Shown here one piece after another: positions 34,870 to 46,200 of a stretch of DNA of 64,000 nt. The stretch lies in contig CAVZMO010000008.1 in the NCBI GenBank assembly GCA_963776195.1, forward strand, positions 62,001-126,000, written 5' to 3'. Made by a program: the position numbers and the translations under genes. The DNA comes from CAVZMO01 sp963776195. GTDB taxonomy: Bacteria; Nitrospirota; Thermodesulfovibrionia; Thermodesulfovibrionales; SM23-35. Each line of letters begins with the position of its first letter. Position 1 is the stretch's first letter. The notes beneath the pieces are model-generated. The model saw only the letters and a program-made list of their open reading frames with translations, made no database searches and was not told the origin of the DNA.

Positions 34870-35376
34870 ATGAAAGAAGTGATGGCTGTTGAGATTATTG
34901 AGAGAAAGATTTATATGATCAGAGGGCACAAAGTATTATTAGATAGCGAGTTGGCGGAACTTTATGGTGTTGAGGTCAAACAACTGAAAAGGCAGGTCAG
35001 AAGAAATATAAACCGTTTTCCTGAAGATTTCATGTTTCAATTGCAAAAGGAAGAATATGAATCTTTAAGGAGCCATTTTGGCACCTTAAAGCGAGGCGAG
35101 CACGCTAAATATTTTCCCTACGCTTTCACCGAGCAGGGCGTTGCTATGCTCTCAAGTGTGTTGAACAGCGATCGGGCGATTGAAGTGAATATTCAGATCA
35201 TGCGGGCGTTTGTGAAGCTCCGCGAGATGCTTTCAACCAATAAAGACCTCGCCCGAAAACTCCTCGACATGGAAAAGAAATACGACGCTCAATTCAAGGT
35301 TGTCTTCGACGCGATTCGGCAGCTCATGTCGCCTACTGTACCCCGGAAGGGCAAGATTGGTTTCGGGAGAGAATAG
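34870..35376 (+). CDS. ORF6N-domain DNA-binding protein
   Basis: A 168-residue phage-type DNA-binding protein. The ORF6N domain fills residues 8-115: IYMIRGHKVLLDSELAELYGV, RRNINRFPEDFMFQL and YAFTEQGVAMLSSVL. A short helical tail follows. AAGGAG precedes the ATG at 34870. Such genes occur in prophages and mobile accessory loci; the cellular role is unknown. It stands between the PRTase-DprA pair and the mod gene. Confidence 0.88.
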   Translation: MKEVMAVEIIERKIYMIRGHKVLLDSELAELYGVEVKQLKRQVRRNINRFPEDFMFQLQKEEYESLRSHFGTLKRGEHAKYFPYAFTEQGVAMLSSVLNSDRAIEVNIQIMRAFVKLREMLSTNKDLARKLLDMEKKYDAQFKVVFDAIRQLMSPTVPRKGKIGFGRE

Positions 35377-35621
35377 GATGTGTAAGAGACTGAGGTCCTC
35401 CTATTTGATTTATCGGGTATCTTACCGCCCACATTCCCGGCAACGTGCCCAGGCCAGTGTCAAGGCTTTTTCCTCCCCTTGAAGATAGGACGGAAAAATA
35501 GAGTAACTGGCGGATAAATGAACCCCAAGGGCCATTACAAAAATAGAGCAGACTGATGGCGGACGACGTCCTTGAAAATGAGATTAGTGAGTCTGAAAGA
35601 TAACGTCAGTAAATATGCAAG
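35377..35621. other. Spacer between ORF6N and the mod locus
   Basis: No gene recognised. Higher G+C in the first half. Possibly contains the promoter of the mod-res unit. Confidence 0.3.
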
Positions 35622-35777
35622 ATGACGAGGCTTTATTGGATGACCCGGCAGGCTGCGAAGAAGCACCTCTGGAGAAAGCTGTTTCATATGCGGGAGGAAA
35701 CGCCGGATATGTCTATGGGTGATCCGGAGAGAAATCTCCTTTACTACAAGTATGAGAATAATTTATGCCGACACTGA
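35622..35777 (+). CDS. Possible small protein before mod
   Basis: A 51-residue frame (MTRLYWMTRQAAKKHLWRKL and more) rich in basic and aromatic residues. It overlaps the mod start by 13 bases, as co-translated genes often do. No ribosome-binding site is clear and I recognise no family. Confidence 0.35.
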   Translation: MTRLYWMTRQAAKKHLWRKLFHMREETPDMSMGDPERNLLYYKYENNLCRH

Positions 35778-37369
35778 ATTGGATAGGAAAAGAAGCTGTC
35801 GTCAAGCACCATAAGGATGTTCCGTATCGCCTTCTGGAGCCGGTGCCGGAGCTTTCTTGCGGCGACCCCGGAAGCGGAAACCTGATTGTGCAGGGCGACA
35901 ATCTGCACGCGCTCAAAGCGCTGTTGCCACGTTATGCCGGGCAGGTGAAGTGTATCTATATTGACCCGCCCTACAATACCGGCAATGAGAACTGGGTATA
36001 CAATGATAACGTCAACAGCCCGGAGATCCGTAAGTGGCTGGGACATGTTGTCGGAGGAGAAGGTGAATCTCTCGACCGCCATGATCGCTGGCTGTGCATG
36101 ATGTATCCTCGCCTTTCTCTTTTGCGTCATTTTCTCCGAGAAGACGGAGCCATTTTTATTTCTATTGATGATAATGAAATTGCAGCGTTGCGGTTGTTGA
36201 TGGATGAAATATTTGGCCGGAGGAATTTCATTGCATCTATTGCATGGCAAAAGATTTATACAATAAAAAATAGCGCAAGACACTTATCCGAGATGCATGA
36301 TTATGTCGTGATTTATGCTGCAAAGGCGGATACTTGGACTCGCAACCTCCTGCCACGGAGTGATACTGCCAAAGGGAATTATTCAAATCCTGATAACGAT
36401 CCAAGGGATGTATGGACAAGCAATGCGTTGCAGTCTCGAAATTATTACAGCAAGGGAGAGTACTCAATCCGGTGTCTTGGCGGGCGAGTTATAGAAGGCC
36501 CCCCAAAGGGAACGTATTGGCGGATTGAAGAGGTTAAGTTCTGGGAACTTCACCGAGATGGTCGCGTATGGTGGGGGAAGTCAGGAAATAATAGTCCCCG
36601 AATCAAGAAATTTCTTAATGAAGCCAAAGAAGGTGTTGTGCCCGCAACGTGGTGGGAACATTCATTTGCTGGAACAAACTCGGGGGCGAAGACAGAGCTT
36701 CGAGATATTCTTGGAGATGAATCAACAACTTTTTTTATAACACCGAAACCTTGGACACTCATCCAGCGCATCCTACAAATTGCAACTGACAAAAATTCGC
36801 TGGTTCTCGATTCTTTTGCCGGTTCGGGGAGCACGGCACACGCTGTTTTGAAACAGAATGTTGAAGATGGCGGCAAGCGCCGTTTTATCCTTGTTGAAAT
36901 GGACGACAATATCGCTCGCAATGTAACCGCTGAACGTGTACGGCGCGTTTCGCAGGGCTACACAAATGCAAAGGGTGAAAGTGTCGAAGGTTTGGGCGGA
37001 GGATTTCAGTTCTGCAAACTCTCTAACGAGCCTTTGTTCACACCTGACGGGCAGGTTCGAGCTGACGTAACCTTTGCGCAATTGGCGGAGTTTGTCTGGT
37101 TCATTGAGACCGGCACGGGGTTTACCGGCAAGGCCGAATCTCCGCTGATTGGCATACATGAAGGCCGTGCTGTTTATCTGCTTTATAATGGTATTCTGAA
37201 GGACAAGTCGGTCGCTGGTGGCAATGTGCTTACCGGGCCGGTTTATGAATCTCTTCCGCGCTTTGACGGTGCAAAAGTGATATATGCGGCTGCGTGTCGC
37301 CTGGGTGCGGCCCGGCTTGCGCGTGAAGGCATTGTCTTCAAGCAGACGCCGTATGCGCTGGAGATATAG
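35765..37369 (+). CDS. Type III-like adenine-specific DNA methyltransferase (Mod)
   Basis: Beta-class N6-adenine methyltransferase of 534 residues. Catalytic motif IV DPPYNTGNENW comes before the S-adenosylmethionine motif I SFAGSGSTAHAV, the beta-class order; between them lies a variable region (about 150-300) likely to hold target recognition. FISIDDNEIAALR is also typical. It is followed three bases later by a restriction helicase-nuclease gene, so this is a type III-like restriction-modification pair. The sequence is complete and should be active, giving a recognisable m6A motif. Confidence 0.93.
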   Translation: MPTLNWIGKEAVVKHHKDVPYRLLEPVPELSCGDPGSGNLIVQGDNLHALKALLPRYAGQVKCIYIDPPYNTGNENWVYNDNVNSPEIRKWLGHVVGGEGESLDRHDRWLCMMYPRLSLLRHFLREDGAIFISIDDNEIAALRLLMDEIFGRRNFIASIAWQKIYTIKNSARHLSEMHDYVVIYAAKADTWTRNLLPRSDTAKGNYSNPDNDPRDVWTSNALQSRNYYSKGEYSIRCLGGRVIEGPPKGTYWRIEEVKFWELHRDGRVWWGKSGNNSPRIKKFLNEAKEGVVPATWWEHSFAGTNSGAKTELRDILGDESTTFFITPKPWTLIQRILQIATDKNSLVLDSFAGSGSTAHAVLKQNVEDGGKRRFILVEMDDNIARNVTAERVRRVSQGYTNAKGESVEGLGGGFQFCKLSNEPLFTPDGQVRADVTFAQLAEFVWFIETGTGFTGKAESPLIGIHEGRAVYLLYNGILKDKSVAGGNVLTGPVYESLPRFDGAKVIYAAACRLGAARLAREGIVFKQTPYALEI

Positions 37370-37372
37370 TCT

Positions 37373-40051
37373 ATGCTGACCTTTCAAGCGAAAACATATC
37401 AGCAGCAAGTTCTGGAAAGCATCGAGACCTATTTCCGGGCCTGTCATGAGTTGCCGAGTCCTTCGGTAGCCTTCAACGCAGTAACGGAGCGCTTATGGGG
37501 GCGCGGGCTTTCATACAACCCTCTCTCCGGATTTCCCTCTGACATGCCGTATTTTTGCCTGCGTTTGCCAACCGGAGGCGGCAAAACGTGGCTCGCCGCC
37601 AAGAGTGTGGCATTGATCAACACTCACCTCCTCCACGTTGAGCATAGCGTGCTTCTTTGGCTTACCCCTTCCAAACCTATCCGGGAACAGACATTAAAAG
37701 CCTTGCGTGATCGTCACATCCATATGCGGCTGCGTTGCGCGAAGCCGGACCTGTGACGGTGCTCGATCTGGAAGAGGCGAAGAATGTCACCCGCGCTACA
37801 CTGGAAACATCAACAGTGGTAATTGTTGCAACCCGGCAGGCATTTCAGGTCGAAGACGAGGAAAGCCGCAAGGTTTATGAGTCCAGCGGTTCGCTGATGC
37901 ATCACTTTGATAATTTGTCACCCGTCCAGCGTGACGAGCTACTGCGTGATGGGGAGATAATAGCATATTCACTCGCCAACGTGCTTCGCCTTCGTCGGCC
38001 CTTTGTAATCGTCGATGAAGCGCATAACAGCCGCACTGAGCTTGCCTTCGACACCTTGGCCCGTTTCCGCCCGAGCGGCATCATGGAGCTGTCCGCTACG
38101 CCTGATACAGAAAAGACCCCGAGCAACGTGCTGCACAGCGTATCGGCGGCAGAGTTGAAGGCCGAAGAGATGATCAAGCTGCCGATTGTGCTTGAAACAG
38201 AGCCGAACTGGCAGCAATGTCTGGCCGATGCCATCGCCCGGCGCGAGGAACTGCATAACCTCGCTGATGAAGAACGCCGTCGCGGATCAAACTATCTGCG
38301 TCCGGTGGTATTGATACAGTCCGAGCCCCGGCGTCAGGGTATCGAGACGCTGGATTTTGATCGGGTAAGGCAGGAGCTTATCGATAATCACCGCATTCCG
38401 GCAAAGGAGATTATTGTTGCCACGAGCGAAGAGAAGGGGCTTGAAAAGATCAACAAGGACTACCTGCACGGCATAGCCGACGAAGCCTGTCCGGTGAAAT
38501 ACGTTATTACCCAAAGGGCGCTGGCCGAGGGATGGGACTGTCCGTTTGCTTATATATTGGTGAGCATGGCGTCTTTGCATTCGGCTACGGCAGTAGAACA
38601 GTTGCTTGGGCGCGTGCTGCGTCAGCCGGAAGCGGGCAGCGTGAGGCGCATGTGCTCAATCAATCGTATGCTTTTGTCGTATCGCGAAATTTTGCAGAGA
38701 CTGCGGGCGCCTTGCGCGACAGTCTTGTGGAGAACGCAGGTTTTGAGCGGAAGGAAGTGGCCGAGTTCATTGCAGCGGCAAAGGCCGAACAGGGGCGTCT
38801 GGACCTGGAAGCACATTCGGGGCGTATTATCGTCCATCCGGTTGCTGTGGCGCTTCCTGAAAAGCCCAATCTTAAGAGTGTCCCGAAGCATATACGGGAG
38901 AAGGTTTCATGGGACGAAAAGGAGAAAACACTTACCATCTCCAAACCTTTGACTGTCGATGAAGAGGCAGAACTTAAGCAGGCAGTAACAGGCGAAGAGT
39001 CGCGCATAGCAATTGAACGGGCCGCGGAGACCAGCCGCACAACGGCAATAGAGTTCTTCCAGACACCCTCAGAATTGGGAGAGCGGTTTGTTGTACCGCA
39101 GATCGCTTTAAGAGTGCAGAGTGAACTGACATTATTCGATGATCCCGAGGTCTTGGATTATCCGTGGGAGTTGTCGCTTTATGATGCTTGGCCTACAGAC
39201 GATGACTTATTGGTTCTCGGTGCAGCGATGAAGGTCTCCGAAGGGGGCGAAATTGATGTAGATGAGAAATCCGGCAAGGTGATCCAGCGCTTTCTTCCTG
39301 AGCTGCAGCGCGACCTTGGACTGGCTTACACGCCGGAGAACTGGGATCAGGTGAAGCTGACAGCATGGCTCTGCCGCAATCTACCGGAACAGTCAATAAC
39401 CCATGAGAGCAAAAGGGCTTTTGTTGCAGGATGGCTGCAGCGCTTTCTCGGCGAACCCGGATGGACCTCGGCTGTGCTAATTTACAAAAGTTTCTGATCA
39501 GAAATCTTATTGAGGGCCGCATAAAAGAGCTGAGGTCTGCCGCCATCGGAAAAGCCTATCAGCAAACCCTCTTTGGAGAGGGGCGGGAATCGCGTGTCGC
39601 GGTGGACGATAGTTATATATTTGAGTTTCATCCTCAGGCGTATGCTCCGAGCCGGGATTATGACAGCCGTTTCGGCTTTTTCGATTTCCGCAAACATTAT
39701 TACGGACGTATCGGTGATTTCGACAGCAAGGAAGAGTTCGAATGTGCGGTAGAATTAGACAAGCTGGCGCAACAGGGGCGCGTCAGCTTTTGGGTGCGTA
39801 ATCTTGTGAGAAAGGAAGGATGCTCGTTCTTCCTGCAGAAAGCGGACGGCAGATTTTATCCCGATTTCCTCTGCCGGCTGCCGAACGGTTCGATTCTTGC
39901 CATCGAATACAAAGGGGCAGACCGCTGGGCCGGCGCTGATGATGATCGCCTAATCGGCGGTTTGTGGGAGGAACTATCGGGCGGACGTTGCCGTTTCGTG
40001 ATGGTCAAGGATAAGAAGTGGGATTTGATTGGGGATAAACTCAGGGACTGA
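37373..40051 (+). pseudogene. Type III-like restriction helicase-nuclease (Res), three frameshifts
   Basis: The reading frame is broken near 37725, 38640 and 39470, each by minus one base, so the last segment returns to the starting frame. Joined, the protein of about 890 residues shows Walker A LPTGGGKTWLA, DEAH box VIVDEAHNS, SATPDTE, motif VI LLGRVLRQPEA and a C-terminal nuclease with PDFLCRLPNGSILAIEYKG. All motifs are conserved, with no internal deletion. Either a recently inactivated endonuclease beside an intact methyltransferase, or sequence errors; I lean to errors because other conserved genes here show the same kind of break. Confidence 0.85.
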
Positions 40052-40138
40052 TGTGGCTTTACACCCGGAATGATTTTTTTGACAAGGAGTTATAACAAAT
40101 GCTAAAATGCAAAATCCGCATGGTATGGGTCTTGTGAG

Positions 40139-40705
40139 ATGATGGATCTAAAGAAGATAGAGAAAGGTGTGAGACTCATTCTCGAAGGTGTCGGCGAAGA
40201 TCCTGAAAGGCCGGGTCTTAAGGAGACACCCGAGAGGGTTGCACTGATGTATAAAGAGGTATTCGCCGGCCTTGAAACCCCTACTGAAGAGCTCCTGAAG
40301 GCGATTGAGGGCGAGAGCCACGACGAAATGGTGCTCTTGAAGGACATAGCGTTTTATTCCGTTTGCGAGCATCATTTACTCCCCTTCATAGGAAAAGTCC
40401 ACGTTGCATATATCCCATCTGGTGGTAAAATTGTAGGGCTCAGTGAACTCGTTAAATCAGTCGAGATTCTTGCCAAAAGACCTCAAGTGCAGGAGCGGCT
40501 GACGACGCAGCTTGCCGACCTCATAATGGAAAGACTGAAACCAAAAGGTGCGATGGTTGTTATTGACGCGGAACATTTGTGCATAAGTATGAGAGGCGTA
40601 AAAAAGCCCGGCTCAAGGACGGTCACATCAGCGGTCAGGGGCATATTCAGGACAAAGCAGTCTACGAGGGAAGAATTGTTGGAGCTTATCAAGAAGAGGG
40701 AATAA
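40139..40705 (+). CDS. folE: GTP cyclohydrolase I
   Basis: First step of tetrahydrofolate (and, in queuosine makers, queuosine) synthesis from GTP. 188 residues (187 if the second ATG at 40142 is used). Motifs: zinc ligand cysteine in FYSVCEHHLLPFIGKVHVAY, the VGLSELVKSVE helix, RPQVQERLTTQ and a second zinc cysteine in EHLCISMRG. Next to folD. Confidence 0.96.
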   Translation: MMDLKKIEKGVRLILEGVGEDPERPGLKETPERVALMYKEVFAGLETPTEELLKAIEGESHDEMVLLKDIAFYSVCEHHLLPFIGKVHVAYIPSGGKIVGLSELVKSVEILAKRPQVQERLTTQLADLIMERLKPKGAMVVIDAEHLCISMRGVKKPGSRTVTSAVRGIFRTKQSTREELLELIKKRE

Positions 40706-40764
40706 TTGATAAGGGGGAAAACTGTTTTTTAGGAATATCTAACTTTTCACAATAGGGAGGACAG

Positions 40765-41616
40765 ATGTCAGCGCAAATTATTGACGGGAAAAAGGTAGCG
40801 GCAGATATTCAGGAAGGTCTTAAAAAAGAAATTGCCGACCTGAAAGCCAGGGGGATTGATCCATGCCTCGCTGTTGTCCTTGTAGGAGAAAATCCGGCAT
40901 CTAAGAAATATGTGGCCTCCAAGGAAAAAACGTGCGTTCAACTCGGGATAACAAGCGTGGCAAACAAGATACCGGAGACAACTACGCAGGAAGAACTCAT
41001 AAATCTGGTGGACACGCTTAATAACGATAAAAAAGTTCATGGAATCCTCATCCAGCTCCCCTTGCCGAAAGGTCTCGATGAAAAGGAGGTTATGCACAGG
41101 ATCGCGCCTGAAAAAGATGTGGACGGTTTCGGACCGCAGTCGCTCGGCAGGTTAGTCCTTGATGAAGCGGGGTTTCTGCCGTGCACTCCCCACGGTGCAA
41201 TGAAAATGCTTGAAGCATACGGCATTGATCCGTCCGGAAAACACGCAGTTGTATTGGGGAGGAGCGTTATCGTCGGAAAGCCGTTGGCATTGCTGCTTCT
41301 CAAGAAAAATGCTACCGTTACGATATGCCACAGTAGGACGGCAGACCTGCGGCAAGAATGCCTCAGGGGCGATATCTTGTGTGTCGCCATAGGAAAACCC
41401 AAGTTTGTGAAAGGTGACTGGATAAAAGAAGGGGCGGCAGTCATAGATATCGGTATCAATGTTACGGATGAAGGCAAGATCGTAGGAGACGTAGACTTTG
41501 ATGCCGCCAAAGAGCGCGCAGGTTTTATAACGCCTGTGCCCGGAGGGGCAGGCCCTATGACGATAGCAATGCTTATGTACAACACGGTACAGGCTGCCAA
41601 GACGGCACAAGATTAA
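40765..41616 (+). CDS. folD: Methylene-THF dehydrogenase/methenyl-THF cyclohydrolase
   Basis: Bifunctional enzyme of C1-folate metabolism, 283 residues. Catalytic lysine in ASKEKTCVQLG preceded by the tyrosine of KKYVASK, QLPLPKGLDE, DVDGFGPQSLGRL, the NADP site GRSVIVGKPLALLLL and PVPGGAGPMTIAML. GGGAGG stands before the ATG. In the Wood-Ljungdahl methyl branch it makes methylene-THF, the substrate of the MetVF proteins encoded downstream. Confidence 0.97.
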   Translation: MSAQIIDGKKVAADIQEGLKKEIADLKARGIDPCLAVVLVGENPASKKYVASKEKTCVQLGITSVANKIPETTTQEELINLVDTLNNDKKVHGILIQLPLPKGLDEKEVMHRIAPEKDVDGFGPQSLGRLVLDEAGFLPCTPHGAMKMLEAYGIDPSGKHAVVLGRSVIVGKPLALLLLKKNATVTICHSRTADLRQECLRGDILCVAIGKPKFVKGDWIKEGAAVIDIGINVTDEGKIVGDVDFDAAKERAGFITPVPGGAGPMTIAMLMYNTVQAAKTAQD

Positions 41617-41705
41617 AGTGAAGTTGTGCAGGGATATGTGTTATATTTATATATATAAGTATATAAACTAATAAAATAGTCTAAATTATATTGAAGGAAC
41701 CTGAT

Positions 41706-42320
41706 ATGTCGGTCTCTGTTATTCAATTCGACCCTAAGCTTTCCCGGTCTCTGATAAAGGAAGTAATGGACAGGTCAGGGCAGAACCTGCTTGCATGTTA
41801 CCAGTGTCGGCGATGTGCGGCCGGTTGTCCCGTAGGGGACGAGACCGGAGTGACTCCCGACCGTTTGATCAGGACGATCATCTTCGGCGATAGGGAGAAA
41901 GCTCTCAATAACCTTCTTGTATGGAAGTGTGTTGCCTGTTATACATGCGGTGCGCGCTGTCCGAACAACATACAGACCGCAAGAATTAATGAAACACTGA
42001 AAGAGATGTCCAAGGAAGTACACCTGGAACCGCTTTTGCCGAAAGTCGCAGCATTTCACGATGCATTTATGAGATCTGCTTCTCATTTTGGCCGTATCAA
42101 TGAGCTTGTATTTATGGGTCTATACGAGTTACAGAACGCGAAAAGGGAGGTTAAGAACGGCGGGGGATGGAAGGCTGTCGCTGATGAGATGAGAAGCAAC
42201 GCAAAACTGGCAATCTCGATGATGAAGAAGAAGCGGCTGCACTACCGGCTGCACAAGATTAAGAACCTTTCTGAAATAAAGCGGCTCTTCAAAAAAGCCA
42301 AGAATGAATCCGGAGGCTGA
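41706..42320 (+). CDS. hdrC: Heterodisulfide reductase subunit C-like protein
   Basis: Ferredoxin-like subunit of 204 residues with two CxxCxxCxxxCP clusters: ACYQCRRCAAGCPVG and KCVACYTCGARCPNN. The C-terminal half is helical with many basic residues. AAGGAA stands before the ATG at 41706. Upstream bases 41640-41690 are extremely AT-rich (ATATATATAAGTATATAAAC), probably the promoter region of the hdr-met operon. Starts the hdrCBA-mvhD-metVF run. Confidence 0.93.
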   Translation: MSVSVIQFDPKLSRSLIKEVMDRSGQNLLACYQCRRCAAGCPVGDETGVTPDRLIRTIIFGDREKALNNLLVWKCVACYTCGARCPNNIQTARINETLKEMSKEVHLEPLLPKVAAFHDAFMRSASHFGRINELVFMGLYELQNAKREVKNGGGWKAVADEMRSNAKLAISMMKKKRLHYRLHKIKNLSEIKRLFKKAKNESGG

Positions 42321-42323
42321 GAC

Positions 42324-43201
42324 TTGCAGATAGCCTATTACCCGGGATGTTCACTCCATGCCTCTTCGCAGCTCTATGATATCCAGTGCAGGAAAGTATT
42401 CAAGCGACTGGGGATAGAGCTGAGAGAGATTGAGGACTGGAACTGCTGCGGAGCAACGTCAGCCGGCAAGACCGATTACTTCCTGTCTGTGGCGCTTCCC
42501 GCCCGTAATCTGGGTATTGCGGATTCGAGCGGTCTCTCTGAGATGCTTATTCCCTGTTCATCCTGTTACAACCGGACGTTGGTCACTCAAAAGATACTGT
42601 CTGAAAATGGTGAATTAAAGAATAAAATAAACACGGAACTCTCCAGGAAGATTCGAAGGGAAGATAAGAATATCCAGCATCCTCGACATTCTCGTGTCCA
42701 AAGCGAACTCGGGCGAGATCGCGGAAAAAGCGACAAAAAAATTGGAGGGGCTGAAGCCCGCATGCTATTATGGCTGTCTGCTGACAAGGTTTCCCGATGA
42801 TATAAAGATATCCGATAACATTGAGAATCCCGCGGGGCATGGAGGCCGTGTGCAGGGCTCTCGGAGCGGAACCCATCGACTGGAACTACAAAACAGACTG
42901 CTGCGGAGCTTCAGCGGCTGTAAATGACGCTGAGACATCGCTGTCGCTCATGTCCAAAATATTAAAGGACGCTCTCGCACGCGGGGCTGAATGCCTTGTC
43001 ACCACCTGTCCGATGTGCCAGATGAATATGGACGCATATCAGGACCGGGTCTGTGATCTCTACGGCATCCCGAAGAAGCTGCCTGTTTTCTTTATTACAG
43101 AGCTTCTGGGCATCGCCATGGGATTCTCTCACGAGGAACTGGAGATAAACAGACATTTCGTGGACTGTACTGGATTGCTAAAGGCGTTGAAACTCATATG
43201 A
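42324..43201 (+). CDS. hdrB: Heterodisulfide reductase subunit B-like protein (two frameshifts)
   Basis: Iron-sulfur subunit of about 290 residues with the two CCG domains that hold the noncubane clusters: IAYYPGCSLHASS...WNCCGATSAG, then ACYYGCLLTRFPDD...TDCCGASAAV with CPMCQMNMD. It starts with TTG at 42324 after GGAGG (42312-42316). The frame shifts near 42655 and again near 42830, each by one base in the same direction, with conserved protein on both sides. The stop overlaps hdrA by four bases. Probably functional with sequence errors. Confidence 0.85.
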
Positions 43202-46200
43202 ATAAGATTTCCTCTCTGAAGAAAGGATCCGTCCTGGTGGTCGGAGGCGGTATCGGCGGAATGCAGGCGGCACTCGACCTTGCGGACAGCGGGTTTAAGG
43301 TCCATATGGTCCAGAGAGACCCGTCAATCGGCGGGACCATGGTCATGCTCGATAAGACCTTTCCCACGGGCGACTGCTCTATGTGCATGATATCACCCAA
43401 AATGGTTGAAGTCGGCCGGCACCTGAATATCAACATCCATTCATTGGCGGAGGTGGCGTCTGTTGAGGGTGAGCCCGGAGATTTTAAGGTTAAGATCAGA
43501 ATCGCCCCCAGGTCTGTGGATCCCGACAAGTGTACGGGTTGTGGAGATTGCGAGGCGAAATGCCCAAAGAAGGTATCGAGCGAGTTCGAGCAGGGACTCG
43601 CGGTGCGCAAAGCTATTTATTCTTTGTTCCCCCAGGCGGTGCCGAATACCAGGGCTATCGACAGGAGCAATTGCCTCTACTTCACGAAAGGCCGTTGCCG
43701 TATCTGCGAAAAAACTTGTAAGGCCGGTGCTATCAATTATCAGGATGCGGAGAAAGAACTTGAATTGAACGTCGGAGCGATCATCCTTTGTCCGGGGCTG
43801 GACCGCTATGACGCAAGGGTGAGGGGGGAGTTCGGGCTCGGCAGATGGAAAAATGTTGTAACCTCGATCCAGTTCGAGCGTATTCTCTCCGCTTCCGGTC
43901 CATATAAGGGTGAAATAAAGAGGTCCTTTGACGGAAAACATCCGAAAAAGATTGCGTGGATTCAGTGTGTGGGGTCCAGGGACCCTCACAATGCAAATCC
44001 GTGGTGCTCTTCCGTCTGCTGCATGTACGCAACAAAACAGGCTATCATCGCAAAAGAACACAACTCAGAAATAGAACCGACAATCTTCTTTATGGAAATG
44101 CGCGCCTTTGGAAAGGACTTTGACAAGTATGTTGAACGCGCCAAAAATATATATGGCGTGCGGTATCAGCGCGCGATGATCTCCGCGGTCCGGGAAGAAG
44201 CGGGTACAGGCGATTTACTTCTTCGTTATGCCGCGGAGGACGGGAAGCTCATCGACGAAGCCTTTGACATGGTGGTTCTTTCCGTCGGGCTTGAGCCTCA
44301 TAAAGATGCCGTGGAATTTGCAAAGACTTTCGGGATCGAGACGAACTCGTATCGTTTTGCAAAGACGTTTCCGCTCAACCCGGTTCAGACTACACGGAAT
44401 GGGATCTTTGTCACGGGGACCTATCAGGGACCAAAAGATATACCCGAAACAGTGATGCAGGGGAGTGCTGTGGCCGGTGAAGTTATGGCGCTGCTCGGCG
44501 AGGTCCGAGGAACAGAGACGATTACAAAAGAGCTTCCGCCGGAAACTGATCTGACCGGGGAGGGGCCGCGAATAGGTGTGTTCGTTTGTCACTGCGGCAT
44601 AAACATCGCCTCCACCGTTCAAGTCGAAAAGGTTGTCGATGCGGTGAAGGATGCGCCGGGGGTCGTGTTTGCGACGGATATGCTTTATGCGTGTTCACAG
44701 GACAGTCAGGAAAAGCTGAAAAAAATCGTCAGGGAAATGAGTCTGAACAGGGTGGTCGTTGCGTCCTGCACACCGCGGACGCATGAACCCCTCTTCCAGG
44801 AGACGATCCGTGACGCCGGGCTGAACAAATACCTCTTCGATCTCGCCGACATCCGCGAACAGTGCTCCTGGTGCCACATGGGACAGAAGGAAGGCGCTAC
44901 AAAGAAGGCAATCAAGATTGTAAAAATGGCAATAGCAAAGGCAAGGCTACTCGAACCGCTCAAGACCGATACCGTAGGCGTGACTCCCGCTGCAATGGTC
45001 ATAGGAGGCGGAATCGCCGGTATGACCACAGCCCTCTCACTGGCTGACCAGGGTTTCCAGGTCTGTATCGTGGAGAGGGAGAAAGAGCTGGGCGGCCTTT
45101 TGAGAAACCTTTACCATACACTTGAAGGAAATGACGTCCAGGAATTCCTGAAATCAAGGATAGCACAGGTTCAGACCCATAAGCGTATCAAGGTATATAA
45201 CGGCGTTGAGGTCAAGAAGACCGAAGGCTTTGTGGGCAATTTCAAAACAACCCTTACTGACGGAACCAAAATAGAACACGGAGCGATCATACTGGCCACC
45301 GGCGGCGTGGAATATGAGACGGCTGAATATCTCTATAAAGAAAGCGACCGTGTTATTACCCAGCGGGAACTGGAAAAGAAGCTTGCCATGGGCGAGAAGC
45401 CGAAATCCGGTGAGTGCTTCGTTATGATCCAGTGCGTGGGGTCCCGCGAAGAACCGAACCAGTACTGCTCACGCATATGCTGCCAGGATGCAATTAAGAA
45501 CGCAATCGCCATTAAGCAGGGGAACCCTGGAGCGCAGGTGGTCATACTTTATAGAGACATCAGAACTTATGGGCTGCGTGAAGATTATTACAAGCAAGCA
45601 CGCGATTTAGGCGTGATCTTTGTACGCTATGATGTGGATAAAAAACCTGTGGTCGAGAGAGCAGCAGGTGACAGGCTCAGGATAAAGACCTGGGACTACA
45701 TGTTGAACAAGGACCTGGCAGTGGATGCAGACTGGCTGGTCCTTTCGACCGGGCTCAGACCGCACCCGACAACCGACAGGGTCGGTGAAATGTATAAGAT
45801 AACCCGTAACCGAGACGGCTATTTCCTGGAGGCGCACGTGAAGCTTCGTCCGGTTGACTTCCCGAGCGAAGGCATTTTTGTCTCAGGTCTGGCTCATGCG
45901 CCCAAGAACCTTGACGAAACCATTAGTCAGTCATTGGCCGCAGCAGGCCGTGCCGGCGTTGTTCTCTCTAAAGATCGTCTATCTGTTTCAGGGATCATCG
46001 CCAAGCATAGAAAAGACCTGTGTATGTCCTGCCTGAGCTGCTTCAGGGTATGCCCGTTCGATTCACCTTATATTGATGAGGAAGGCAAAGTCGCTCATAA
46101 CGAGGTCAAGTGTCATGGATGCGGGATCTGTGCCGGCATTTGTCCGGCCAAGGCTTTTCAGGTAAACAGCTTCCGTGACGACCAGATTCTGGCCATGATC

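Noticed and set aside
42640..42840. TGA/TAG interruptions in hdrB as selenocysteine or readthrough
   Set aside because: They arise from frame changes; conserved protein continues in another frame on each side, and no stop aligns with a cysteine.
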